Counted from the first letter of the stretch, positions 23,116 through 36,901 are shown. The stretch is 64,000 nt of DNA from Wolfiporia cocos (GCA_029448655.1 JACCLO010000008.1:3286001-3350000), one strand, 5' to 3'. Program-made: numbers and translations. Notes: a model not told the origin generated them from the sequence alone.

Positions 23116-25033
23116 AACCGAGACTATGAACACGAACGTTATGGTCAGGTGGCATCCACTGCATGGTTTGCAGTAGATATTGTTGGAGCACTGCTGGAGA
23201 TTGTGGCTCACTTGCTGTTAGGCAATCCGTGGGTTCAAGCCTAAAGCTCAATGGCGATGCATAAGTATATACAAATATTTCAGGAAACGTCCAACGAAGC
23301 GGTCTGATAGAGGTAGAACCGCATCACGAAGCATGAATCTGATGCATACTATGTGCTGCCATTCAATGTACAGCGACTGGTAGGGCGCCATGCACCGCTG
23401 ATACATTCTGCCACATGATCTCTTGCCACACCACCTTCCCACGCAACCGCGCCACCCAACCACGCTTCTTTCTTTCTCCATCTCTATACCCTAGTTCGAC
23501 CGCGGGTCGGATTAGTGCAACAAAATCATGCGTATTATCTGCTTTGGTTCAAATAATTGCGCCACAACGCTTCTCGTTTCCGATTCAGATGACTCCTTTT
23601 TGTGGAAATATCATTTCTGCCTTGAATCGATCATGTACTACAGTCCTTGAGACAGCACAATCTTATGGAGCCTCGGACTTGTATTTAACCTCATCCTAGC
23701 ATGAATTGGGCTATGCAGAGATGTTGTAAAGTATTATGGGCACACATTCATGTAATAAGTCTCGTTATTGGCTATGTTTCCGTTTGAACCGAGTGCGAAT
23801 AATGGGTAAAAGTCCTTGAGACAGGGTCACATCACGCATCGCCATTCCAAGAAAGGCATGTCAACTCCCGGCTATCTTCTCCATCTCATCATCATCCTCG
23901 CCGCCGCCCTAGACTTTGATTTTCCTCGTCCTACCATGATACTAGGAGTGTGGACGATGTAAAAAAAGTGATGCTGTACTGAATGTAGAGTAGCCCATCC
24001 AGAAGCTCACACTATTTAGGTAAGCGTGATGTGACACTAGACGCCTGATTAGACAAGTGCTGCATACGCAGTTTCGTTGTTTTCTATCATTTATTCATCA
24101 GAGCCACACCCGTCTGCTTCAAAAACAGTAGCAGGGGCAAAAACAGTAGCAGGGGAGTGCCACAGCATATAGTTTCACTTTGAGACCCTACAATGGCACA
24201 TAAATAATTCACATGGACCGTGATCTTGCAATTAAAATTTCGGTTTTGCGAACACCACAAAGTGCTTGCTCTCTCAGCAAGGATTTATTTGGCGGATGTG
24301 CATGAATAGATTTGTGCTCATGTATATATTTGTCGAGAATGTACGTGGATGAAGTTCGAGGCTCATTTCTGACATGAACGTTGCAAAGAATTGAAAAAGT
24401 ACCTCAGCGTCTCAAGGAGCGATGGTGTCTCAAGCAGTGATGAATGACTGCATTGGAACGTAACGTGGGTTGTGCACCCAGGGATTCACCGGTACGCTGG
24501 CACTACATCATTTCAAAGGTATTTTGGTGTGGTCCTTTCCATTCTTCCGTACTACAAGCATCATAGCCTTCATTGTGGAAACGTCCGCGGCTTTCAAACG
24601 ACTGATGAGCTCATGGAATGTGGCATATGGTGAAACCTCGTCATTACAAAGCCGGCATTAAGATCTACTGCACGTCTTCGGCTAAGATGCCCAGCTTGAA
24701 GTGACAAGTGAGCTCCAATATGATAAGCCCTTCTTGTATTGGTATTGGCAGGCTCCCAAATAGCATATAAAGAAACTTACAACATAATTGTAAGACCTTC
24801 TGCCTCTATTTTCCGCTTCGCAAATGTCTATCTAATAATCTCACAAAATGTAAGTGCACGCAGTAGGATCTTTTTCATCGCTCCGTTCACATCACCAATG
24901 ATTGTATATTGCGTCTGGTCACCTTATGAAAGATCGCTGTTAATGTGCATACTAATGCCAAAATTGTGGCTCTGATATAATGCTCATCTCGGGAATGTGT
25001 ACGGCGATGATGAGCATATTCGGGAGCCACCAT
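23116..25033. other. Gene-poor region
   Basis: I find no gene with a recognisable domain. Short ORFs at 24,470-24,661 and 24,739-24,975 contain hydrophobic stretches but no family signature. A tandem AAAACAGTAGCAGGGG doublet occurs at about 24,120-24,150. Confidence 0.4.
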
Positions 25034-25040
25034 ATCTTCC

Positions 25041-25747
25041 GTAGAGTTTCAGTCAATTATCTTAATCTGCCAACTGCCCTTCGCTTAAGAAATCGCAGTT
25101 GCGAGCTAGGTTTGCATGCAGATTAATCTGCTAACTGCGGCAGATTAATCTACTGTGACAATAAAATGGTTCATCCCGGATTCATACCAACGACCTTAGC
25201 GCAGATGAGAATAACAGCATCGCAGCGTAATTAGCCGACTGAGCCATTGCGGCAACAGGTACAATTGACCAATTAAAATATATATAACGCAAATTTTACA
25301 CACAATTTTCGCAAATCATCAAGGCAACTAACTGCTCCAGCAAGCATACATAAATCAATGATAGTGGTAGCTTGATTTACCATGCTTGACCTGGAGCAAC
25401 TCACCATGGGAAAGCTGAATACACTGGAATCACAGGTCTTTAGAGGCAGATTCATTTGTATTTGTGTTATGGAAGATGTTAAACGAAGTTTACAAAATAC
25501 TCTATATATTGCTTAAAATGGGGGCAACACCAGTTGCACTGTAGCTCAGTTGGCTAATTATGCTGCGATGCTGTTGTTCTCATCTGCGCTAAGGTCGTTG
25601 GTTCGAATCCGGGATGTACCATTTTATTGTCACAGTAGATTAATCTGCCGCAGTTAGCAGATTAATCTGCGTGCAAACCTAGCTCGCAACTGCGATTTCT
25701 TAAGCGAAGGGCAGTTGGCAGATTAAGATAATTGACTGAAGTCCCTC
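25041..25747. mobile_element. tRNA-related foldback element F1 (707 bp)
   Basis: Long inverted arms (about 220 bp each: TTCAGTCAATTATC ends, AGATTAATCTGC blocks, then tRNA-like sequence) flank a 270-bp centre. The flanking duplication is ATCTTCC (25,034-25,040 and 25,748-25,754). No protein-coding capacity, so it must be mobilised in trans. Confidence 0.8.
25535..25621 (+). ncRNA. tRNA-like Pol III promoter unit inside F1
   Basis: An A-box-like TAGCTCAGTTGG (25,541-25,552) and a perfect B box GGTTCGAATCC (25,600-25,610) are spaced as in a tRNA gene. The acceptor stem does not pair properly, so I do not call a functional tRNA. A diverged copy is present in the opposite arm (25,165-25,258, minus strand). 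Confidence 0.55.
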
Positions 25748-25926
25748 ATCTTCCACATCAGACATACATCGTTACTCCATTCTTCTGTGGTCGCTCTATG
25801 AAGGGAAATGTCTGTCAGTTCTCATGCACGTATCCTGGCATGGATTCTGATCGTAGGCTCTATCCGAGTATTTAGAGAACAGAAGGTCAAGTCATCCTTC
25901 CTTACTTTGTCAGACATTATTTTGCC

Positions 25927-27965
25927 AATGACCAAGCTTGATCTAAGTCTCGACGAAACACTAGGCTGCGTTTTCATCGGTCTCTCTGCTACTACATTGT
26001 ATTCTTTGTTATCTTTTTCGCAGCGTTTCTGATATTCTAACACGACTGGTCAGATTACATGGCTTCAGCATTGCCCAGACTGTATTCTACTTCAAGAACT
26101 ACAAGAATGATCGTCACACGCTCCAAATGACTGTGGGTCATGCACTGCTAACCAAATATCAACAGTTGATTGAGTTGATATTGCTTAGGTCATTGTCCTG
26201 AGGTAATGGCCTACCTCTGAGAGTAAGCCTTCAACATTCTTACATGCTACAGATTTCTCGATACAACGAAGGAATGCATCACAATTGCTGTAAGTGAATC
26301 AACATCCGTGCACACAGCCATTCAAACGATCATTTTATATAGGCAGGCTGGACATTATATGTTTTCGATCACAACCGATTCGAAATTTTACTCAACTACA
26401 ATAACTTCTTGAGGTTAGCCCATCTGACTATAAAATGTTCAAATGGCTCGAATCGACATATATAATCATAGGTTAATGGCTGTGAGTGGTAAAAACGCTG
26501 CTCTCAGTGGAGCAATATATAACAAGAACATCTCAGATCGAGTTCATTCTTACGGTATGGAGTCACTCAGAAGTTATCACATTGTGTGTAATTGACGTTA
26601 CTGTCAACAGACGACGACGGTTCTGGCATCTCAATTGTGAATATCAGTTGTTGATCACTGAAAGCATATCTAACGTCTCACTCTGTCATACAGATTCTTC
26701 CTGTACAGTGTATGGAGAAGTACGTTCTACCGTTAGACAATCCGCTTTACACCCTTTTTAATATCGCTATCAGTTTTGCCAAAAGCTCTGCTTGCAATGG
26801 CTCCTGTGGTAGGCTGGGTACGTTTGCATCGCTAATAGAACGTCTATCTGGATGCCTCATGCATATATAGTTGATTCTGGCGTTCTGCGCATTTTGTAAG
26901 TGTCTAATGCTTCGGCGCGCCTGAACTTTGAGTCACCCCAATTGTATCGTTTAGCACTAGGACCGGGTGAGACACATTGTTTCGGCAAAAGCACACATAT
27001 TATCAGTAACGATCTCAATATTCTGCAGTGCTTGCGTACAGATTGTAAGGCACGTTGTTGCTTTGTCAAGTTTACATAATAACGAAGACCCTTTCTAACA
27101 CAGATGGAATGCGGCCACTTGGATGAGCTATCTCTCATCAAATACGACTTCTGGACGGTTCTTTGTCTATTCTCAGTCAACGGTGCCTAATGTTCAATGT
27201 ACAGAACATGTTGACGGCACAACTAGCCATGGTCATTGCGGATGACATCTTGCTCGCCGCAACATTATGCTACGTACTTCACGGCTATAGTGGTGGATTT
27301 TCGACGTATGAGCCTCAGTATACAGCTCACATGGTATTGAGTTACTCACAACAGGCTGCAGAACAGGAAGTATGATATCTAAGCTCTTCATGTTCGCTTT
27401 GCAACGTGGAATTCTTATGTGGTTTGTGCTTCTGGCATAATACTGTTCGAGCGTCTCTAATGATGTTTAAAAACAGTGCCATGGACATTGGCATGCTGAC
27501 AACTGTGAGACACCAGGATTTGCGCTCCATCGAATGTATAAACTGACACATTATTGTGCTCTGCAGCTGTACATTGATCGTCGAGATGGGACAAGTATAA
27601 TCTGTCTGTTTTACTTTCCTCTGGCCACAGGTAGATATTATTACCTCTCTCATGAATTTCAGCTTATCAGTTTCCGTAATAGTTTGGGTCAATACAGTCC
27701 TTGCTTCGTGAGTACATGCAACATCAATTAGTACTTGTTATGTATCATTTTTCAGCTTGAATGCACGACGATACCTGAGAGATATGAATGGGAATCACGT
27801 TCAAACCATTCTTCTCACCACCTTCAGAGCAACAATATTCAAAGCTGAAGTTCCAGAGATTCACACAGTAAGTATACATGAATTGACTTGATATGTGAGC
27901 TAGGATTGACAATCTGCCACATAGACGGAATGCGTTGGGGTTCAGCCTCGATATGCATGATCTGA
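25927..27965 (+). pseudogene. DUF6534-type membrane protein, third copy, decayed
   Basis: Family pieces appear in order on the plus strand. MTKLDLSLDETLGCVFIGLS (25,927) is the usual N-terminus. HGFSIAQTVFYFKNYKND (about 26,060) is the second-helix region. RRRFWHLNCEYQLLI (about 26,612) and MVIADDILLAATLCYVLHGY (about 27,227) follow, then ALQRG (about 27,395), FYFPLATG (about 27,612), and a last exon LNARRYLRDMNGNHVQTILL (about 27,757). The best final stop is near 27,963. Stops and missing splice sites prevent a single model, so I call it a pseudogene. Foldback elements flank it on both sides. Confidence 0.6.
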
Positions 27966-28319
27966 AAGTTTCTATCTTCTGCCTCTGCTCTATAGTTGCT
28001 GAACTCACCATGTCTTGATGAGGGGATGGCTTCTGATGTTGTGTAAATGACTCCTACTTGCTGCTATGGTGAAATAGATTCCAATGCACTTGATTAGCAA
28101 CTCAACACAAATGCATCACTCATGCAAATGTAGTTCACATTAATTACAACAATTCATGTTCTATCAATTAGTCCAGGTTGACTTTTCCGGTACGCGTTCC
28201 GCGTCGCCGCGCATCCGCCAATTCGCAGTGAACAAGTTCCAGTACGTTGAGTACAGACGGCTGAGATATGTACAATCCCTTTTCTTGCTTGAATATTAGA
28301 GTACTCTCTACGCACAGAC

Positions 28320-29007
28320 TCTAGAGTTTCAGTCAATTATATTAATCTGCCAACCGCGCTTCGCTTAAGAAATAGCAGTTGCGAGCTAGGTTTGCACGCA
28401 GATTAATCTGCTATGACAATAAAATGATATTCAGGATTCGAACCAAAGGCCTCACCAAGGGTAAGAACTGCGGTGTTGCACATGCAATAACGAACTAAGC
28501 CATAGTGGCAATAATTACCTCTGACCAGTCAAAATGTATATAACGCAAATTTTACACACAATTTCCGCAAATCATCAAGGCAGCTAACTGCTATGACAAG
28601 CATAAAGAAACTAATGATAGTGGCAGCTTGATTTAGCATGCCTGACCTGGAGCAACTCATAATAGGAAAGCTGAATACACTGGAATCACAGGTCTTTAGA
28701 GGCAGATTCATTTGTATTTGTGTTATAGAAGATGTTAAACTGCAGAAATGAAGTTCACAAAATACTCTATATATTGCTTAAAAGTGTGTGGATGCTAGTT
28801 GCACTTCAGTTGGCTAATGCATGCTGTGACACTCTTATTCTCACCTGTGCTAAGGCCCTTGGTTTGAATCCTAGATGTACTATTTTGTTGTCACAGTAGA
28901 TTAATCTGCTGCAGTTAGCAGATTAATCTGTGTGCAAACCTAGCTCACAACTGCCATTTCTTAAGTGAAGGGCATTTGGCAGATTAAGATAATTGACTGA
29001 AGTCCCT
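28320..29007. mobile_element. tRNA-related foldback element F2 (688 bp)
   Basis: Same architecture as F1 (inverted arms with AGATTAATCTGC blocks, degenerate tRNA-like parts, similar centre), flanked by a 7-bp duplication CACAGAC (28,313-28,319 and 29,008-29,014). It is more diverged than F1. Confidence 0.75.
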
Positions 29008-29014
29008 CACAGAC

Positions 29015-32000
29015 CACCACCACTGTGCCAATCACACCCTAAAACCAGCGGCGTCCCACGTGCTATTTCCACAACTGCTGCTATGGTTAATGTGTTCCAC
29101 CACATTGTGTAGATTATTAATTGTCATACTGTTACAATATCAATGGGGCACTCACACGGCTTGAAGAAATACTGGCTCTGAACCTCGTCAATAACCTGTA
29201 TTTACACACATTTGGACAGCGGTTAGTAGAAGCATGTATACTAGCTGAACTTGCTTGGAGTCCTCCCACACTTGCTTGATATAGTCCAAAACAATCTCCA
29301 ACCTTTCTAATTAGCTGCCCAACATCAGAGAGTCAAGGGGTAGCCTCATATTATAGTAAGATTGGATATGTAACTCATGGTCACCAATGGGTTGCAGAGT
29401 ATGTACATGACAGTATCTGGACAGACCCAGGTTATGTTGAGGTAATCAGACCATAAGGTCCACAAGCACAGCATAACCCACTACCAGTAGGTGGGAAAAT
29501 CGGTGCATGCAGTACCAAGACATGTACTTATGTTGTTGGAGTTCCTCAGAAAATGTCTGGATACTAGGATTCAGATAGACAGAAGGTACAAACTGCCGAT
29601 GAGCCTCAATGCTCAGGCTGGCTTATATACTGATGAACTCCCTAGCTGCCTGCAGCTTACTCACCCTTGTGCCATGTGCCTGTTGGAAGTACATGCACAT
29701 CGGGCATGGTGCATGGGTGTGGTGCATGGGAGTGATCTTGTTGCCATGGCATGGGGGCAGTTGCACCCCTGGTAGAATAGGAGCAGTTACACCGGATCCA
29801 GGTATGGTGGGACCGGTGGTGGTACAGCGGCCGGTAGTATAAAATCGAGGACACTATGTATGTATCAGCATGCATTTGCTATCAGAACCCACTACACTGT
29901 AGCAGGGTCCCTGGCAGGCAGTAGGGTGTGGCTGTAGTCTGGCATGACCCAAATTTCTACACTGCCCGCCACTTCTGCTCCATCTTGTGCTATAGCGACT
30001 CTGCAGACCACTTGTCAGAAAAGAACACCTATTCAATTTCAGATCTAATAGCCCATGACCCTGTAAGAAGATGAAGCAGTGTGTATCCAAGAAGCCTTCC
30101 TGTGGTCTCAGTGTGTAAGTATCCCCTTCACCCTAGTAACTCTTGACCACTTTATATACAGATCGTCACTTACCTTACAACTATTTCCATAACCCTACAA
30201 CCCTAATGCTTCTATCACAACCCTCTAGCAATTATACCCTAAGACCTGTTCTCACAATATTCTAATTAGCACTTGTGCATATGCATATATATCAACCCTT
30301 TGCTGGAGCTACACCTCAGCTTTGATTTAATCATTTACACCATCTCAACTGGAAGGCAAATTCTAGGCAATGATCTGACACCACTGATTGTGACATATGT
30401 TATCAGTGGCGGCAAACTGACATAGCAGGCTGATGCAGATATCTGATTGTTGCTGATAAGCTTCAGAAATGCTTACAACGCTTTTGGAAATCATTGGCAT
30501 GCACCGTTTTCGAGCCTTTTTTTAATCTCAAAAATTAAAAATCAATGATTGGTTCCCTAAGAAGTGCTCTGTAAGCACATGACTGCCACTATGCACGTAT
30601 TCTTCAACTCTTGTGCCCAGACAGTAACACTGATGCTCAGACAGGAAACTCCTTCGTTTACTGTCTGAGCATGAGACTAGCTTGCAAGGCGCTTCTTGAT
30701 GGACCAATCAATGATTTTTATTTTTCGAAATTAAACATAGGCTTTAAAACAGCGCATGCCAATGATTTCCAAAAGCACTGTAATAAGATAGTGCAAGGCA
30801 AGTGGACTATGAGCGACATCTTAGAAGCCTTCATTTGAAAGGTCATGTCTGGCTCAGAACACCACTAATTGCTTAACCGTAGACTGCTGTCCTGGGCTTT
30901 ACAGCATCCCTAACATTGTAGGGCCACTGGCACCATGAGTGCTGCACCATTATATGATTGGCAAAGGCTGTTGAATATACTACATACTTGTGGGCTGTAA
31001 CAGCCCTGTTAGTGGTCTCGCTTGTCATGTGTCATTTAGATAAGAGCCTGATGGTTCAGATTATCATTATAGACATGTGCCATACTGAGATGTATAGCTC
31101 CCAAAAAGATCCTGGTTCAACTAATCTGTCTATATGACACAGACCTGTGTCAACCACCACCACCGATGCCCCACCTCCCTTAGCCCTTATCTAACCACTA
31201 CCCAGCAATGCTATATTAAATACCTAAGGTCCCAACACGGCACACTATTCCACACCTCCACATCAGGGTAGGCCAAAGGCAAGATGTTGAAGGTCGAGGG
31301 GCTAAGACTAGGAGGCAGGCCATAACGCAAGCTGTCAGGATCCCAAGAACCAGTCATAATAAATTCAAAACCAACTCACATCTCAGACGGTTTGGTTCAA
31401 GGATAATCCAAATCCATGTAAATCCTCCAACAAAACAATAACACCGATAAATCCCTTTATCACAAAAAGCCCCAAGAAGACGAACCAATAAATACCACTA
31501 TCACAAGACACCAGAAGCCCTAGGAAACATTCTAATAATCCCAGTACCACAAGGCTACCACAAGGCGACATTCAAACATAAGGTTTAACAAGTTCCTGAT
31601 CTTCCAGAGATATATTTAGTCAAAAGCCACACAAGAACTAAGTTTGCTTCTTTCATTAGTTTATATTTCACAGAAGCATTCCTGAGAATATCAGAACCAC
31701 CTATACATTCCAGGAAGCATTCATATAATTCTAACTCAATCACAATTCAGGGATCATTAGATATACATGGTTACCACACATCGCAGATCCCCAGTCATAT
31801 CACACCTGTCACAATTCCCAGAAACCCTTGACAAAGGTCTAACAAAGTCTATTAGCTCTAGCTCACTACCCAGACACCGCTGAACCATTACAGGTATGTG
31901 AGACACATAGGGACACACACAGACTCATGTACATATAATAGAAACCCACCAAGTCTGATCCTCAGCTTGGTTTTAATCAAGTAACATCCTACTCAGTCCT

Positions 32001-33123
32001 CTTGTGTCTGAGCTCAGTCTGACACAAGCAGCAGAGGTATTGCAAGTAAGGGGGCCTAAGCCCCAGAGTGAGATTGAGAAGTCTGAGGAGTACACCTCAG
32101 ACATTCTAGCTTATATACATGCAGCGCAACATCTGTCTAAGTGTCTACCCTAAAGCACAAGGCCTGTGCACAGGTGCTACAGTAGAGGCAGTGTTACCAT
32201 CAAATGATACATCACATTACATATGGGTTATCTTATCTGTCTATACATCACATGACTGAATACTTAAAGTCCTTGGTTCGATGCTGAGGGGGGGCAAATT
32301 ACCCATGTCATGGAAAACCAGGACACTATGGTGAGCTTATGATACAATTTTGCAAAGTAACTTCAGCACTATGAGCCATCTACTGATCACAGATGATTTT
32401 GTAGAAACTTTGCCTGTATGCTGTTGAGCAGTGCTGTAGACTACTGATGCTTTGATACATGAGGGCATGAGTGTGTTGAGATACTTGTCCCGCAACATAT
32501 ACTATTCTCGCAGTGTCAATACTCAGTAGCACCAATTGTATCAGTATATGGCAGCCTTTCAGGCCATGGAACAATGGCAAAGCCAACATATGCCAATGGC
32601 CATGACATGTTGCTTGCTCTTGTGGAATCAGATCCTACCATACACAATCTGTTTGCTTCTCAGCATGATGACTTTGATTAGGATATAATTTCAGAAGAAA
32701 TGATACTTGAATTGCTTGGGCCACACTGATTCATTCCTTTGCCAAAACATTCAGGCTCTATGATCTAGTGTGGATACGTGACTTGATGACATGGGTCGTG
32801 AGGACAATAATACCAAAAAAGACCATTTGGCACAGAATGCTGTAAACAACTCATACATGTTCTGTGCATTGTGAGTCCCACGAATGGGACAAATGGGCGA
32901 AGCTGTTTCATAATGAGGTAAAAGAGATTTCAATAACACTTGCTGGATTCTATACTTGCAGGTTGTGGGATAGGTGTGATTGGACGGTATACATTCATCC
33001 CATACAAGTGCTGTATCAGCTTCCCCAGGGATTCGTATGAGACTTCAGATAGTATCAATGACTTTCTGACATGTCCCAGCAATTTACAGAGCTAATCTAA
33101 GCCTTAAGCCCTACTGTGCTATG
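29015..33123. other. Gene-poor degenerate repeat region
   Basis: No gene supported. The only recognisable piece is a reverse-oriented copy of LTR-like repeat R1 at about 32,040-32,290. Low-complexity TGCATGGG runs occur at about 29,700-29,760. Confidence 0.4.
32040..32290 (-). repeat. LTR-like repeat R1, copy c (reverse)
   Basis: Shares GGCCTAAGCCCC, the CCTCAGAC hairpin region, a TATATACATG box and the CTAAAGC-GTGCACAGG block with R1 copies a and b in reverse. Confidence 0.45.
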
Positions 33124-33231
33124 TGTTACGGTCAGCACAGGGACAACCAAATATCTTTACTGACGCCTCACTGGAGGAAGGGACTTAGCGTTCAACCACT
33201 TTATCATGCACCTCATCCTAGGGTTGTGGTT
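33124..33231 (+). repeat. Truncated LTR fragment related to element 2
   Basis: TGTTACGGTCAGCAC followed by GCCTCACTGGAGG and GGGACTTAGCGTTCAACC, matching the first about 100 bp of the element 2 LTR. Confidence 0.6.
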
Positions 33232-34479
33232 GACACAGGTTTGTGTCACTAAGATTAGGATTATTCTGGCTGTTTAGGTGGAGTCCATTTTCTCTGTGGG
33301 ATAGTTTTACACTGTTGTTATAAGCTCTGACTTTCAGAGTTCCAGATAGTGACAATTCTCTTTTCACATATGTTTGTAACATTGCAACATTACAACTTTA
33401 ATTGATAAATTCACTTTTCAAATATATAGATTCTACATCTACAGCATGTGGAAATATGTTTGACTTCCTCAGCTAATTAAAACTCACTGCTGAACTTCTT
33501 GATAATTGTATCAAGCACTCACTGTGGAGCTGCCGCTGTTTCCAGTTGGGTATAGTCTTTAATATATAATTATTTGCACAAGCCTCATATATGACAGGTG
33601 CTATTAACTCATAGAATGTGGTACATTTATGGGATAAGCTGTTTACTGATTATGCTCATCATCCATCTCCACAACAGGCCTAGGACTGGGTAAGCAATCA
33701 TGAATTGGCAGTATCAATATGAATCATGGCCAGAAATAGTGAGTGCCAAGTCATTGTATGAGCTTCTGCTGTCACACTGACATACTGTTTCACAGCTTTC
33801 AGAATCTGAAGTTCCTTGGGGATGTACAATGTGGCTAGACTTCTATGAATGTCAGTGCGCTCAAAGGATTAGGTGGAGAGACTGATGCACATAAAAGCTA
33901 CATAAGGAGCAGACCACAGGGGTAAGATTATCCATGTCTTGTTGTCAGAAATAATATTTTCTCTCGGGTTCTCTGGGCAGGTCAGGATGTGCCGGGATAG
34001 GCAAGGCATTTGAGGGGTTGAAGGGGAACGGTTTTACCGGTTGAATGTAGCCTGTATCGATTTTGAACTGCAGCGGCAGATCTAATAGCACGAAAATAAT
34101 GGAAGTTGAATTTAAATGCTTGTGACCGATTTTCCTAAGGCCTGAGTGTACACCTCGAGTGCAGCTCTTTGTCTGACTTTGTCTGGGTGGGATTCTATGT
34201 CTTTCAGGTTCTCTATCACTTCTTAAATACATAGAGTACAATCAAATTCTACTACCCTCGAAATTCGTTATTTGTCAGGAATTGAAGGCTGAGTCATGAG
34301 GACAATCCTGAAACAGTGCAGAACATTCTGAAACACTAGTAAAATAATTTTATTGAGTCAATCTAGACAGGATCTGGGGTAGAGCAAGGAGGGGAGAGAT
34401 GAAATAGCAGGAAAAGAGACAGGGCCACAAACTAGGGTTGAACCAGCAGCAGTGGCTTTGGAGTGCATGTCTTGGCTGG
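33232..34479. other. Gene-poor spacer
   Basis: Nothing recognisable. AT-rich, with short ORFs only. Confidence 0.4.
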
Positions 34480-34672
34480 TGTTATGGTCCGCACAGAGAT
34501 AATTGAGTATCCTTTATTAACACCTCACTGAAGAGAGGGACTTAGCATTCAACCGTTGTATCACACGTTTGTTTCTAGGGATCCCTGTTCAACCAGTGAC
34601 CCTTGTTTCATGTACAACAGCCCTATGCCCATAGTCTCACAGCATATCAGGTTCTAGTTGATATCTTGTGTC
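34480..34672 (+). repeat. Truncated LTR of element-2-related family
   Basis: TGTTATGGTCCGCAC followed by the same blocks as the element 2 LTR up to GTTCTAGTTGATAT. It is cut off where element 2 begins at 34,673, so it is probably an older LTR into or beside which element 2 inserted. Confidence 0.65.
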
Positions 34673-35208
34673 TGTTATGGTCCGTATGAATCTGTATACT
34701 TTTGAAGCCTCACTGGAGAGGAGGACTTAGCGTTCAACCGCATTATCGCGCATTTATTTCCACGGTCCCCTGTTCAACCAGTGACCCTCATTTCATGTAC
34801 AACAACCCTATGCCCATGGTCTCGTAGCGTATCAGGTTCTAGCAGATATTCAGTGACTAACCACAGAGCTTCCGCATTTCACCCACTGTTGCACTCAACT
34901 GCAGCATTTCAGCTTAGTTATCCTAGCGTACTAGCCTTATGGACCTAGTGGTAGCAGTACCAAGGACACTATGACCCCGATCACAGAATTGTAGTATAGA
35001 AACCCTGCTGTAAATACTGGTTGGGTTCCTCAGCTCGACCTTGTTGAATTATAAGGATCTTATACTCGTTCTCAAAGGCTTGAGCAATTAAGCCTGCAGC
35101 TAGTATATCGACGCTTGACTCCACCGAGTCTGACGAGTAGTGTGCTACTCGATACGCTGAGTAACTCGACTTAGTTATTTCAGCTGAACGGATATTTGAT
35201 CCGTAACA
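34673..35208 (+). repeat. 5' LTR of gypsy element 2 (536 bp)
   Basis: TGTTATGG to CGTAACA. It contains a TATA-like TATAGAAA at 34,995 and, 37 nt later, the self-primer AGCTCGACCTT (35,032-35,042). Confidence 0.9.
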
Positions 35209-35209
35209 G

Positions 35210-35220
35210 AAAGTCGAGCT
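35210..35220 (+). other. Self-primer binding site of element 2
   Basis: AAAGTCGAGCT begins 1 nt inside the 5' LTR. It is complementary to AGCTCGACCTT in the LTR at 10 of 11 positions, and the mismatch is a G-to-A change. It does not start with the TGG expected for tRNA 3'-end priming. Confidence 0.7.
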
Positions 35221-35252
35221 CTTACCAGGCTCACTTATCAAAGTGCAAGCCC

Positions 35253-36901
35253 ATGCAACGCTTTGACCCGGATCTCCCAAACCGGTTGATCCAACTACTC
35301 CCCAGAATATACAGGCGCATCTACTATGAAGAAAAGCACGAGTGGAGGGACCCCCCCCCCACTGGATTCTTCACGAAGGGAGGATACCTCACCGTCCCAA
35401 CACCAGACAGACTTGTTCCCTCGTGTATACAGCTACCCCCATCCTCGAACAACCCCTGGGACCAGACACGCACCGCCTTTGAACGCTTCGGAACGGTCGC
35501 AGACTTGATGACCCCAACTGTCATTGTATCTCGAGCAGGCGATGGACAACTCAGAGGACAGACAGCGAACCCCACCCCCACCGGAGGAGTCGTGGGTATG
35601 GGAAGTACAACCCTGGGCGGAAGTACTGTTTTGGAAAGCAGCAGCACAAGCCAGGGTGCAGGGGGAATGGCCAATACCCCTTCGACGACTAATAATCCGC
35701 TATCTGGAAATATTGGTGGAATGAACCCCACCAGGACAGGAACGCCTGGAGGAGGAGGAATTCCTGGAGGGAGAGGTCCCCCCGGGGGCAGAGGTCCCCC
35801 AGGCAGCAGTGGTAATCCAGCAGGTGGCGCAGGAGGCAATCCGGGAGGACCGCCGGGTGGAGGAGGCCCCCCAGGCAGAGGAGGCCCCCCAGGTGGAGGA
35901 AACCCCGCAGGATGGGGGGCACAGCTCGCCCCACCGACCCGAGGAAACTGCATAAAGCTCGCCACTCCCGAACCATTCAAGGGAGAATGAAAGAAGCTGC
36001 AGTGCTTCAAGAATGATTTCAACACATGGTTCACCATGTTCGCAACAGACTACCAAACCGACGATCAGAAAATCTTCTTCATCATGTCCTACATTCGGGG
36101 AAGCGACTGAGTAGACCAGTGGAAGGAGAATTACTATGCCAAACACACAGACCCGACAATGGGAGCATTGGTCCTCCCTACGCTACTCCAGTTCAGTGCA
36201 GAATTCGATGCTGCATTCGAACCAATTGAAGAAAAACAGAAACCAACAACGACCTTTTCGATCTCAGACAAGAGAAAAATAACATCAACGGCTTCAACAT
36301 CGAGTTCGATAACCTCGTAGGGAAAATGGGGCTGGACCGACAACAGTGCAACCCGCTCCTTGTCACCTTATACAAGAGAGCCATCAGACCCGCGCTCGTA
36401 ACACACATCATAAACATTGTTCCCCCCGTCATAACCCTCACCAACTGGATGAAACAAGCATCCATCAACAAGAACAATTATAACACGTTTATTAAGGGAT
36501 GAGGAGACCCCAAGAAGAAACCCCAGTGGCGAGCCAAGGGGCCAAGCACCCCAGCCACACCAATCCCCGCGAAAGACCTGAATGCAATGGATGTCGATCG
36601 AATGTCCACAGAAGAGTGACGCAAGCTCCAAACTGAAGGGTGATGCTTCAATTGCAAAGAGAAGGGCCATCTCTCCAGCAACTGCCCGAAGCGAAAGAAG
36701 AAGGCCCCCATCAAGGGTAGGGCTTGGAAGGCAGAAGAAATAGAAGAGGGGACCTCCACCACTCACACGGAAGAAGAAGACACCGAGGACGAAGATGATG
36801 GGGCCACGGTGGTAGAGGAGGCAGTTAACGTGATCCGAATTCTCAAGGCTAAGAACCCCTTGTTCCTTGCTCAAATTCTCGACGACCAGGATTTCGAGTA
36901 G
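35253..36901 (+). pseudogene. gag of element 2, broken
   Basis: Homologous to the 611-residue Gag of element 1. It starts MQRFDPDLPNRLIQLLP at 35,253 and has a Gly/Pro-rich linker (about 35,740-35,930), a capsid-like core, a CCHC knuckle (CFNCKEKGHLSSNC, about 36,646-36,690), and the end DDQDFE with a TAG at 36,899-36,901. It is broken by TGA stops at 35,988, 36,108, 36,500, about 36,617 and about 36,641, and by a frameshift near 36,280. Each TGA replaces what fits an Arg codon (CGA). Confidence 0.85.

Noticed and set aside
25535..25621. Functional tRNA gene
   Set aside because: A and B boxes are good but the acceptor stem does not pair and the unit is part of a mobile repeat.
35324..36037. 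237-codon minus-strand Pro-rich ORF opposite gag of element 2
   Set aside because: Antisense shadow of the Gly/Pro linker. Same pattern occurs opposite other gag copies, with no independent domain.
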